From assembly GCA_965278995.1 (NCBI GenBank), contig OZ257136.1, positions 2,046,001 to 2,110,000 on the forward strand: DNA of 64,000 nucleotides, read 5' to 3'. A program made the position numbers and the translations under genes. Source of the stretch: JADJYF01 sp965278995. Its GTDB lineage: Bacteria; Pseudomonadota; Gammaproteobacteria; Ga0077536. Below the pieces are notes generated by a model. The model was given only the letters and a program-made list of their open reading frames with translations, made no database searches and was not told the DNA's origin. The stretch's first letter is position 1. Every line of letters starts with the position of its first letter. Positions 26,493 to 34,229 of the stretch are shown piece after piece.

Positions 26493-27290
26493 TCACGCCG
26501 CTGCCTGCGAACGCGCAAGCTCGCGCAGGCAGTCGTCGGCCAGCGGCACTATCGGGCTGAAATCGCGATGCGCTATCCACTCCGGTCGCTTGTAGCGGCG
26601 GATGTGATTGTCGACATGGCACAGACTGAGATAGACAATCGTTCGATCGAAAGGCGACATGTTCGACGGGCTGCCGTGCACGAGATTGCTGTGGAACAGA
26701 ATCACTGAACCGGCCGCGCCTTTCGGCGCGACTATGCCGCCTTCTTCGACCAGGCGCGTGATGGTGTCGTTATCGATCGTCCACAACGGATAACTGGTCG
26801 TCGAGAGATCGTGGCCGGCTTCCAGCGTACCGTGACGATGGCTGCGCGGAATGAACATCAGCGCGCCGTTGAACTCGGTGACATCCTCGAGAAACAGCGC
26901 GATATTCATGGCCCGCGGTGATGGCATCAGGTCATCTCGCGCCCAGGTGCCGTAATCCTGGTGCCATTGCCAGACATCGCCATTGAAAGCGGCTTTCGCG
27001 TTGATTTTGTACTGGTGCATGTAGACCTCGCCGGCCAACAACTGGCGAACCGGATCGAGCAGGCGCGGATGACAGCCGAGGCGGCGATACGCTTCGTTGT
27101 AGTGATGGGCGGCGAACGCCGTGCGCGCAGTCTTCTGGTCTTTCTCGCGCACGACTTCCTGCCGCTGCAGCGCGAAAATGCCCTGCGCTTCGGCGCGCAG
27201 CAGGTTGACTTCAGCGGCATCGAAGACATTCGGCAGGAAAAGGTAGCCTTCCGTCTCGAATTGGTCGAGTTCGTTGTCGTTCAGTTTCAT
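26493..27290 (-). CDS. Phytanoyl-CoA dioxygenase (PhyH) family Fe(II)/2-oxoglutarate oxygenase
   Basis: Non-haem iron oxygenase of 265 residues. The facial triad reads WHQDYGTW (His110, Asp112) and HSNLVHGSPSN (His205), with Arg216 in SPFDRTIV for 2-oxoglutarate. The middle segment PSPRAMNIALFLEDVTEFNG recalls the ectoine-hydroxylase branch, but the EctD signature itself is not fully matched. It probably hydroxylates a small metabolite or acyl group. First gene of a minus-strand operon with the SAF oxidoreductase and the SDR, and divergent from a hydroxyisobutyrate-dehydrogenase-like gene (115 bp between starts). Confidence 0.88.
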   Translation of the reverse strand: MKLNDNELDQFETEGYLFLPNVFDAAEVNLLRAEAQGIFALQRQEVVREKDQKTARTAFAAHHYNEAYRRLGCHPRLLDPVRQLLAGEVYMHQYKINAKAAFNGDVWQWHQDYGTWARDDLMPSPRAMNIALFLEDVTEFNGALMFIPRSHRHGTLEAGHDLSTTSYPLWTIDNDTITRLVEEGGIVAPKGAAGSVILFHSNLVHGSPSNMSPFDRTIVYLSLCHVDNHIRRYKRPEWIAHRDFSPIVPLADDCLRELARSQAAA

Positions 27291-27405
27291 CGCTCCCCCT
27301 CGTCACGGTGCACTCCCGGCCTGCTGTCGGCTGACGGCCTTGCACCGTCACGCTGCGCCGCCGACAATCCGCGGGCCGGCCAAGAATACAACGACGGAGA
27401 CGCTC

Positions 27406-28284
27406 ATGGCAGTGCGACTCGGCTTCATCGGACTGGGTGGGCTGGGCAGCGTGATCGCTGGCCGGCTGCGCGCAGCCGGTCACGAACTCAGCGTGTGGGC
27501 GCGTCGTGCGGAATCAGTCACCGCGATCGCGGCTGCCGGTGCACGCGTGGTCGCCACGCCAGCGGCACTCGCCAGTGAGTGCGATGCGGTGTTTCTGTGC
27601 ATCACCGATACGGCGGCAGTCGAAAACGTCGTATTCGGCGCGGACGGCATTGCCGCGGGGGCACGGCCAGGCACCCTGTTGATCGATCATTCGACCATCC
27701 ACCCGCTCGCCACACGCGCTTTCGCCGAGCGGCTGCGCGCTGCTGACGGCATGGCCTGGGTCGATGCCCCGGTTACCGGTGGTGTCATTGCAGCGCGCGA
27801 AGGGCGGCTTGTCGTCATGGCGGGCGGCGATGCTGCCGATGTCGAACGCGCGCGACCGTGGCTCGCCAGCTACGCTGCCCGCGTTACACACATGGGCGCT
27901 GTCGGCGCCGGGCAGGCAACCAAGGTCGCCAACCAGATGATCATTGGCGCGAATGTCGCCGTCGTTGCCGAAGCGCTCAACTATGCAGCGAATTTCGGCG
28001 TTTCCGCGCCGTTGCTGCCAGACGCACTGGCCGGTGGCTGGGCCGATTCTGCCGTGCTGCAGAATCACGCGCGTCGCATGGCGGCGGCGGACTACGCCGG
28101 CGATGTCAACGCGCGCATCATGGTCAAGGATCTCGACATCGCCACCGACATGGGCCGCGAGACCGGCAGCCCGCTGCCGGTCACCGCGCTGGTGCAGCAG
28201 ATGTATCGCCATCTGATCGCGAACGGCGATGCGGAGAAAGGCCAGATTGGGCTGATGTGGCTGTACCAGCAGAAACCATTGTGA
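27406..28284 (+). CDS. NAD(P)-dependent beta-hydroxyacid dehydrogenase (3-hydroxyisobutyrate dehydrogenase family)
   Basis: Enzyme of 292 residues with the Rossmann motif LGFIGLGGLGSVIAGRL at the N-terminus, the substrate-binding stretch DAPVTGGVIAAREGRLVVMA and the catalytic Lys in GAGQATKVANQMI (about 171). It oxidises a 3-hydroxy acid or reduces the corresponding semialdehyde. Start at 27406 with GGAG six bases upstream. It diverges from the PhyH operon and may share its regulation. Converges on the methyltransferase gene across a strong hairpin. Confidence 0.9.
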   Translation: MAVRLGFIGLGGLGSVIAGRLRAAGHELSVWARRAESVTAIAAAGARVVATPAALASECDAVFLCITDTAAVENVVFGADGIAAGARPGTLLIDHSTIHPLATRAFAERLRAADGMAWVDAPVTGGVIAAREGRLVVMAGGDAADVERARPWLASYAARVTHMGAVGAGQATKVANQMIIGANVAVVAEALNYAANFGVSAPLLPDALAGGWADSAVLQNHARRMAAADYAGDVNARIMVKDLDIATDMGRETGSPLPVTALVQQMYRHLIANGDAEKGQIGLMWLYQQKPL

Positions 28285-28290
28285 GCATGC

Positions 28291-28334
28291 GGCCGGCGTT
28301 TCGGCGCCCGTCTCCGGATACGCCGACGCCGGCC
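28291..28334. terminator. Hairpin between convergent genes (possible terminator without U-tract)
   Basis: GGCCGGCGTTTCGGCG at 28291-28306 can pair with CGCCGACGCCGGCC at 28321-28334 around a 14-base loop, with two bulged T residues. It occupies the 63-base gap between two convergent genes. There is no T-run on either side, so intrinsic termination would be weak. It may block convergent transcription or stabilise 3' ends. Confidence 0.4.
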
Positions 28335-28347
28335 TGTTGCAGGCTCA

Positions 28348-29178
28348 TCAAGCCTTGCGGATCACCACATCGACGTATTCCGAGGGCACGACGAGCGTAC
28401 CGTCCTTCGCGACATTGAGCGATTCCAGCAGAGCACACAGTTCGGATTCCAGCGCGGGAGCCTTGTCGCCGAGTGCGATGAACGCCTTGTGTATCGGTCC
28501 GTAGTAATCGCGGAAGAACGACACGAAATGGTCGACCGACAGATAGCGGAACATGAAGGTTCGTGGATGAACGTCCAGCGACACGGCCGACGGTCCGAAC
28601 CACATATCGAGCGCGTCGCGGGATCCCCACACGGACGGCGGCATCGCGCCGGGCAACGGTGGAATATGACGACCGATCATCGCGAAAATCCGACCGATGA
28701 AACCAGTGGGCGTCCAGTTCGACAGCGCAATCGTGCCCCCCGATCGACAGACCCGGAGCAGTTCGCGCGCGGCGCGTGGCTGGTCCGGCGTAAACATCAC
28801 GCCAAACGTCGATATGACCGCATCGAAACTCGACGCGGGGAAGGGCAGCGCTTCGGCATCGGCTTCCTTGAAATACACGTTCAGCCGTTCGGCCAAGGCG
28901 CGTTCCCGTCCGCGTTCCAGCAATGCGCCGACGTAGTCAGTGGAGGTGACCTGGCAAAATCGTCGTGCTGCCGCGAGTGTGGCATTGCCATTGCCGGCGG
29001 CCACGTCCAGAACGCGACTGCCGGGTCTGAGCTCCATTGTTTCGCAGAGCTGTTCACCGACCAGCTGCAAGGTCGTGCCGATAGCGGCATAGTCGCCGGC
29101 GCCCCACGTGGCGCGCTGCCGGGCCTTCAATGCATCGAGGGCGGAAATGGGTGCTGTTTCGATGGCGGTGGCATTCAT
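28348..29178 (-). CDS. Class I SAM-dependent methyltransferase
   Basis: Methyltransferase of 276 residues. Motif I VLDVAAGNGNATLAAARRF lies near 59-77. A later acidic motif is EADAEALPFPASSFDAVIST, and RVCRSGGTIALSNW follows. The pattern matches UbiE/COQ5-like small-molecule methyltransferases with a C-terminal substrate lobe. The acceptor is unknown. It is divergent from the winged-helix TPR regulator at 29346, which could control it. Confidence 0.85.
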   Translation of the reverse strand: MNATAIETAPISALDALKARQRATWGAGDYAAIGTTLQLVGEQLCETMELRPGSRVLDVAAGNGNATLAAARRFCQVTSTDYVGALLERGRERALAERLNVYFKEADAEALPFPASSFDAVISTFGVMFTPDQPRAARELLRVCRSGGTIALSNWTPTGFIGRIFAMIGRHIPPLPGAMPPSVWGSRDALDMWFGPSAVSLDVHPRTFMFRYLSVDHFVSFFRDYYGPIHKAFIALGDKAPALESELCALLESLNVAKDGTLVVPSEYVDVVIRKA

Positions 29179-29345
29179 GTGAGATACTCCTCGTCAGGTA
29201 TGGTGGTTGGACTTCGAGCGGTGACGGGCAACCCGTTGCCGCGCGTTGTCTCTGGTGGTATTGAACCGCTCCCGACCTCCGCTCGCTTGGCGGACGGTTG
29301 GGGAAGTCCTGGTGATTTCATGGGGATTTGCCGGGCTGCCCGGTC

Positions 29346-30920
29346 ATGATCTACACATTCGACGATTACGAACTCGACACCGGCACCGAGGAGCTTCGCC
29401 TCGGCGGCGTCACCCACGCGCTGGAACCGCGGGTGTTTGCGCTGCTTTCGCTGCTTGTTGAGAACCGTGATCGCCTGCTGTCGCGCGACGAGCTCATCGA
29501 GAAGGTCTGGGACAACCGTGTCGTCTCCGACGCGGCGGTCGCCAGCTGCATCAAGTCAGCGCGCCGGGCGGTCGGCGATGACGGCGTCGCGCAACGGATC
29601 ATCCGCACGGTGCACGGCCGCGGCGTCCGCTTTGTGGCCAATGCCGGGATCAAGGCCGTTGCCGATTTGCCGCATATCGCCATGACCGGCAGCGTCGTCC
29701 AGGCGCCCGAGCGTGCCGAACCTGGTCATGCCGGCAGACCTTCGATTGCCGTACTGCCGCTGAATATCCTCGGCGATCAGCAATCGCCGCATACGCTGCT
29801 GGCCGACGCGATCCCCCACGAACTGATCACGTCACTCGCCCGCCTGCGGTGGATGTTCGTGATTGCGCGCGGCTCCAGCTTTCGTTTTCGCCAGCCTGCA
29901 CCGGATGTCATTGCCATCGGCAAAGCGTTACGCGTGCGGTACTGTTTGTCTGGCTCGGTGGAGATCTCAGGCAATCGCATTGCCATCACGACCGAGCTCT
30001 GCGATACGCACGATGGCGAAGTGCTGTGGGGCGAACGTTACGCCTTGTCACTCGACGAAGTGCAGGAAGCGAGCACGCGCATTGTCGGCAATGTCGTCAA
30101 TGTTCTGGAACTCCAGATCCCGCTGCACGAGGCGCGCCTCGCGCGACCCGGCGTTTCCGGGACGCTCGATGCATGGTCGGCCTACCACCTCGGACTTCAG
30201 CACACCTTCCGGTTCAACCGGCACGACAACCGCATCGCCACCGACAGGTTCGAACGCGCAGTTGCGCTCGACCCGCATTTCGGACGCGCTCACGCAGGCC
30301 TCTCCTTCACGCATTTCCAAAGTGCCTTTCTGCGTTATTCGGCGGCGCCGGCCGATGACGCACTGGCGGCACGTCGAGCAGCCGAAAAAGCCGTGGAGAT
30401 AGATCCAGCCGATCCATTCGCCAATTTCACGATGGGTCGCACCTATTGGTTGAATGGCGACATGGAGACCAGCCTGACGTGGCTGGATCGCGCGATCGTG
30501 CTGTGCCCGAGTTACGCGCAGGGAATTTATGCACGCGCCTGGGCGCAGACCATCGCGGGTCGCAGCGAGGAAGGACAAAGAAATGCCGACATGGCGCTGA
30601 CCTTGAGTCCGCTGGATCCCTTCGTCTACGCCATGCTCGGCACGCGCTCCCTGGCCCACGCAGCCATGGGCGAATTCGAACAGGCCGCCCATTTCGGTGA
30701 GCGCGCCGCGCGCTCACCCGGCGCGCACGTACTCATCGCGCTGATTGCCTGTGTCGGTCATGTACTCGCGGGGAATCGTACGGCCGCCGAGCACTGGGCG
30801 GCCAACGCGCGCCAGCGTCGCTCCGACATCAGCGTAGAGGAATTCCTGCTGGCGTTCCCGTTATGTAATCCGCAGACAAGACAACGCGTAGCAACGGCAC
30901 TCGCAGAACTGGGATTCTGA
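29346..30920 (+). CDS. Winged-helix transcriptional regulator with TPR repeats (CadC/ToxR-like DNA-binding domain)
   Basis: Protein of 524 residues. An OmpR/PhoB-type winged-helix domain fills about 1-98 (LEPRVFALLSLLVENRDRLL, then SRDELIEKVWDNRVVSDAAV and RTVHGRGVRFVA). A TolB-like region follows (PSIAVLPLNILGD, about 130-260), then TPR-like helical repeats (about 300-500). No membrane helix separates them, so unlike CadC it is probably cytoplasmic. Regulators of this architecture often control neighbouring catabolic genes. The ATG at 29346 is chosen; a TTG at 29328 is in frame. Confidence 0.87.
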   Translation: MIYTFDDYELDTGTEELRLGGVTHALEPRVFALLSLLVENRDRLLSRDELIEKVWDNRVVSDAAVASCIKSARRAVGDDGVAQRIIRTVHGRGVRFVANAGIKAVADLPHIAMTGSVVQAPERAEPGHAGRPSIAVLPLNILGDQQSPHTLLADAIPHELITSLARLRWMFVIARGSSFRFRQPAPDVIAIGKALRVRYCLSGSVEISGNRIAITTELCDTHDGEVLWGERYALSLDEVQEASTRIVGNVVNVLELQIPLHEARLARPGVSGTLDAWSAYHLGLQHTFRFNRHDNRIATDRFERAVALDPHFGRAHAGLSFTHFQSAFLRYSAAPADDALAARRAAEKAVEIDPADPFANFTMGRTYWLNGDMETSLTWLDRAIVLCPSYAQGIYARAWAQTIAGRSEEGQRNADMALTLSPLDPFVYAMLGTRSLAHAAMGEFEQAAHFGERAARSPGAHVLIALIACVGHVLAGNRTAAEHWAANARQRRSDISVEEFLLAFPLCNPQTRQRVATALAELGF

Positions 30921-30924
30921 GTAA

Positions 30925-31745
30925 CTATTCGACGGCACCTTCTCGATGAAGGGCCGCGACTCTGCCGAGGAACAGGATAACGCCTGAGTTATTGTCGCGA
31001 ATCAGATAGAGGAAGGGATGGTTGGCGACAAATTTCCTGTATTTGGGGAATTCCTCCATTCCTTCATACTCCATGCTGGTGGCCACAGCGGCTTCGGTGC
31101 CGTTTTCGTCGACATTGATGAAGCTCTTTTTGCATCATGCTACTGACACGCAAGCCCACCTCGGCGGCAATTCCGTAAAAATCGGCCTCAGCAGAATAAA
31201 TGACGTCGAGCCCCATGGACTTCAGCGCATCGTCAAGAGTCAGCATTGTCACGGTCTTCCACCTGGGCAGTGCGACGTGGACCATCACTCCGCTCGGCCG
31301 ACTGCGCCGGTTCAGTTACGTCGATACAACCGACCGTTGCTGCATAGACGTTTCTGACGGCAAACTCGAAGGTCTCGTCGAGCACATAGTTCCGGGCGAC
31401 CCATACCGAATCGGCCACTATCAGCTCGTGTGGCGGGATTGCCATACCATCCAGAAAGAACGGATCGCCACCGCCTTCTGACTGGGCAAGGATTGCACCG
31501 AGCGCCAAATGGGGATTTGCCGGACCAGCGGAGAACCCCAACGTCCTCTCAAGTGCAGCTTGGGCGTTGCCTTTGGCGCCGAGAGCGAGCAGCGCCAATG
31601 TCAGCGCAGCCGAGAAGGGCGATATGCAGCAGTCGCCAGGCTGTTTCGCTTTCGCGTACAGGGCGAAAGTAAAGTCGTTCACGCCTCGCGCGATTGTCTT
31701 GCGGTCATTCTCCGAGGCAGTAACACGCGCTTTCAAGTTCGACAT
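30925..31745 (-). pseudogene. Serpin pseudogene (internal deletion plus frameshift)
   Basis: Remnant of a serine-protease inhibitor of the serpin family, in three frames. Reading down the minus strand, codons from 31745 give a serpin N-terminus (NDFTFALYAKA, then CCISPFSAALTLALLALGAK) until about 31300. After EPAQSAERS the homology jumps to VHVALPRWKTVTMLTLDDAL in another frame (from about 31288), which means that roughly 150 residues of the middle are missing. A third frame starts near 31130, where one extra base after ATGCAAAAA shifts into FINVDENGTEAAVATSM, the hinge of the reactive loop. It continues into ANHPFLYLIRD and VILFLGRVAAL, ending at TAG 30925-30927. About 270 codons remain of the usual 370-400. 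Confidence 0.85.
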
Positions 31746-31875
31746 GTCTCCATTGACGTTGAATGGCGCGGCCGTCTTCGCTACTCCGTTCCAATACTAG
31801 CAACTTTCAGTCAGCCGTCAGCCCTCTGCTGCGACGCGACAAGAGCACGTCTGCGTTGCCCTGAAGGAGGCTTTT

Positions 31876-32016
31876 GTGAGTAATGTCAGATCTGATGGAA
31901 TGCCGGACCCCGATATGCCGGGCCGGACCAGCTCCGCGCCACAACACTTTAGCGAACCTGACGGAAAGTTTATGATCGCTCGCCAACTCTGCAGGAAACC
32001 CGGCTCATGCGCGTGA
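31876..32016 (+). CDS. Possible small ORF with strong ribosome site
   Basis: A GTG-started frame of 46 codons preceded by AAGGAGG (31864-31870) at five bases. The product begins VSNVRSDGMPDPDMPGR and ends RKPGSCA. It overlaps the MaoC gene start by 10 bases. No family is recognised, and there is no signal peptide or membrane segment. It may be a real small protein, a translational coupler for the MaoC gene, or a chance frame. The rest of the 261-base gap 31746-32006 shows nothing else I can name. Confidence 0.3.
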   Translation: MSNVRSDGMPDPDMPGRTSSAPQHFSEPDGKFMIARQLCRKPGSCA

Positions 32017-32465
32017 TCGATTATCCCAAAGACATGAAGAATCATCTCGGGGAAGAACTCGGAGTCTCTGACTGGGTGACGGTCGATCAGGCGACCATCG
32101 ACAAGTTCGCCGAAGCGACCGGTGATCACCAGTGGATCCATGTCGATGTCGAGCGCGCCAAAGCGGAAATGCCCGGTGGGAAGACCATCGCGCACGGCTT
32201 TCTTACGTTATCGCTCGTGCCGCGACTCGGTGCCACCATCTGGATGATTACCCACCGCAGTCGCGGCGTGAACTATGGCTTGAACAAGCTGCGTTTCACG
32301 GCACCGGTACCGTCCGGCGCACGGGTGCGTCTGCGCCAGAAACTGCTCGCTGCTGACGACGTCAAGGACAACGGCATTCGACTGACGTTCGAGAACACGG
32401 TGGACATCGAAGGCCAGACACAGCCGGCGCTGATTGCCGAAGGGCTCAGCATCGTTTATCCGTGA
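32007..32465 (+). CDS. MaoC-like dehydratase
   Basis: Hot-dog-fold (R)-specific enoyl-CoA hydratase homologue of 152 residues. The hydratase motif is clear: FAEATGDHQWIHVDVERAK (about 34-52, with the Asp/His pair) and KTIAHGFLTLSL. It adds water to a trans-2-enoyl-CoA. It matches the single-domain NodN-like type (IDKFAEATGDHQWIH). The yajD gene follows after 9 bases. Confidence 0.92.
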   Translation: MRVIDYPKDMKNHLGEELGVSDWVTVDQATIDKFAEATGDHQWIHVDVERAKAEMPGGKTIAHGFLTLSLVPRLGATIWMITHRSRGVNYGLNKLRFTAPVPSGARVRLRQKLLAADDVKDNGIRLTFENTVDIEGQTQPALIAEGLSIVYP

Positions 32466-32474
32466 GACGCCCTG

Positions 32475-32849
32475 ATGCCGAAATCACCCCGCTCAGACGC
32501 TGACAACAAGCTCGACGCCGTCGTTGCCGCGGCCCGTCGCGCGCGTGACGAACGCGAGCTTGGTTACCGCGAGCGGGCTTTGAAGCAGTATCCGTGGATC
32601 TGCGGGCGTTGCGCGCGCGAATTCACGCGCGTCAATCTGCATGAACTGACCGTCCATCATCGCGATCACAATCACGACAATAATCCCGAGGACGGCAGCA
32701 ACTGGGAGTTGCTATGTCTGTATTGTCACGATAACGAACACGCGCGCCTGCTCGAACAGCGCAGCGGCGGCGCAACGGCTGCCGGCAAGCCCAGCGCCAC
32801 CCACCAACCTTTCGCAGCGCTGGATACGCTGCTGCGCAAACCGCAATAG
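32475..32849 (+). CDS. yajD: YajD-type HNH nuclease
   Basis: Small HNH-family protein of 124 residues. Zinc cysteines are in WICGRCAREF (about 41-50) and CLYCHDNEH (about 85-93). The HNH core LTVHHRDHNHDNNPEDGSNW lies near 61-80. Family members resemble E. coli YajD; the nuclease activity is predicted, not demonstrated here. It may share a transcript with the MaoC gene. It converges on the SnoaL-like gene with a 9-base gap. Confidence 0.88.
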   Translation: MPKSPRSDADNKLDAVVAAARRARDERELGYRERALKQYPWICGRCAREFTRVNLHELTVHHRDHNHDNNPEDGSNWELLCLYCHDNEHARLLEQRSGGATAAGKPSATHQPFAALDTLLRKPQ

Positions 32850-32858
32850 GGCTGCAAT

Positions 32859-33266
32859 CTACTTGTCGATATGCACCACGCGGCGCGTGTAGCGCCATTC
32901 GCCGTCGTCCTTGCGCAAGGTGTCGTTGTATCCGCCGGTAATCACCAGTTCCGACTTGCCGTCCTTGACTGCGAAATAGATCAGATTGCAGAAGCCCGTA
33001 GCGGTGTTGCCGGTCACGTCGAAGCTGACATTGACCATCATGTGGCGCACACCGCCGCCATCCCATGAGCGCTGATAGGACTGCGCGAACTCGCGCAGCT
33101 TGGCGTGGCCAGGATATTCGCCATAGATTGGACTCACGAACACGCCATCCGGCGTGAAGCAATCGACCCATTCTTCGAAGCGGCAGTTATCGATGGTGAT
33201 GGCATAACGCGCGTAGAGCTCGCGGATCTGCTCGCGGTCGTCGGGCGTTCCGGTAATTTTCGGCAT
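32859..33266 (-). CDS. SnoaL-like / nuclear transport factor 2-fold protein
   Basis: NTF2-fold protein of 135 residues with the N-terminal helices DREQIRELYARYAITIDNCR, the pocket segment FEEWVDCFTPDGVFVSP, and later strands HMMVNVSFDVTGNTATGFCN. The fold serves ring-hydroxylating dioxygenase beta subunits, dehydratases and ketosteroid-isomerase-like enzymes. No dioxygenase alpha subunit adjoins it, so the SnoaL-like isomerase or hydrolase reading is preferred. Divergent from the SpoIIE phosphatase, with a candidate operator between them. Confidence 0.85.
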   Translation of the reverse strand: MPKITGTPDDREQIRELYARYAITIDNCRFEEWVDCFTPDGVFVSPIYGEYPGHAKLREFAQSYQRSWDGGGVRHMMVNVSFDVTGNTATGFCNLIYFAVKDGKSELVITGGYNDTLRKDDGEWRYTRRVVHIDK

Positions 33267-33280
33267 GATCTCCCCTCTCG

Positions 33281-33310
33281 GTGACGGTACGGGCGTACCG
33301 CTGCTATAGT
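33281..33310 (+). promoter_or_regulatory. Candidate promoter with overlapping operator upstream of the SpoIIE gene
   Basis: GTGACG (33281-33286) and TATAGT (33305-33310), 18 bases apart, resemble a sigma-70 promoter. The palindrome CGGTACG-GG-CGTACCG (33285-33300) fills most of the spacer, and a third half-site CGTACCG stands at 33326-33332, after the -10. This placement suggests repression by a dimeric regulator. The sites lie in the divergent gap and could also act on the SnoaL-like gene. Confidence 0.5.
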
Positions 33311-33362
33311 CGTCACCAACATAGACGTACCGCCCTTCTCATGCAAGGCTCGATGTGACGCC

Positions 33363-34229
33363 ATGAACCGTCAACTACCGGTCACATCCGACCTCGTCGC
33401 CGACGCCGCGCTTGGCTGCCTGCAGATCTGGGGCGCCAGCGCTGACGTCGAACAGACGCTGACGCTGCCGGGAGTTGATGCCTGGGTCTACTCGCGCGCG
33501 TTTCACGGCGAAAAACTCGGTGGCGACGTCCATTTCGTCTCGACTTGCGGGCATGGCCTGATCGCGCGATTTGCCGTCGCCGATGTCGCCGGTCACGGTC
33601 TCGAGACAGCCCCACTGGCGCGCGGTCTGCGCCAGCTCATGCGCCGTCACATCAATCAGCTAGATCAGACCGAATTTCTGCGCGTACTCAATCACGAATA
33701 TCTGGCCCAGGCCACGCGAGGTCGTTTCGCGACCGCCCTCCTGGCAAGCTTTCATCGGCCGACGCGACATCTGGTCGTGTGCAATGCGGGGCACCCGCGA
33801 CCGCTGTGGTACCGCTCGGCGACACGCGCCTGGCAGCTGATCGATTTCGACCACGATCTCCCGGCCAGCGGTGGCCTGAATCTGCCCCTTGGCATCATCG
33901 AGCCGACCAACTATCAGCAGTTCGCGTTTCCGTTGAGCCCGGGCGATCTCGTTGTGCTGTACAGCGACGGCTACTCGGAATCCGCCACGCCGCACGGGCT
34001 GATCGGCGAACGCGGCCTGCTTGCCGTCGCACAGGGGATCTCGGCGCACGAACCGCGGCATTTTGGGCCGGCACTGAACGCGGCCCTTGCTGAACTCGCG
34101 GGTGAGGCGCTGTCGTCAGACGATCGCACGCTGATCGTCATTCGCCCGCATTTCGAGGAACCGCCACCGCTCAGCGTTGGCGAGCGGCTGCGCGTGCTCG
34201 GCAAGATGATCGGACTACTGCCCGTCTGA
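33363..34229 (+). CDS. SpoIIE-type PP2C serine phosphatase
   Basis: PP2C-fold phosphatase of 288 residues that dephosphorylates Ser/Thr in anti-sigma-antagonist systems. Motifs: GGDVHFVSTCGHG (about 53-65), VADVAGHGLE (about 72-81), NAGHPRPLWY (about 142), LVVLYSDGYSESATP (about 197) and SSDDRTLIVIR (about 258). It has no N-terminal receiver, PAS or membrane domain, so the signal must come from a partner. No anti-sigma kinase or STAS protein is adjacent. Its last 15 bases overlap the 3' end of the convergent AsmA-like gene. Confidence 0.88.
   Translation: MNRQLPVTSDLVADAALGCLQIWGASADVEQTLTLPGVDAWVYSRAFHGEKLGGDVHFVSTCGHGLIARFAVADVAGHGLETAPLARGLRQLMRRHINQLDQTEFLRVLNHEYLAQATRGRFATALLASFHRPTRHLVVCNAGHPRPLWYRSATRAWQLIDFDHDLPASGGLNLPLGIIEPTNYQQFAFPLSPGDLVVLYSDGYSESATPHGLIGERGLLAVAQGISAHEPRHFGPALNAALAELAGEALSSDDRTLIVIRPHFEEPPPLSVGERLRVLGKMIGLLPV

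Noticed and set aside
25265..26560. Plus-strand open frame of 431 codons
   Set aside because: Antisense to the SAF oxidoreductase, with no recognisable motif.
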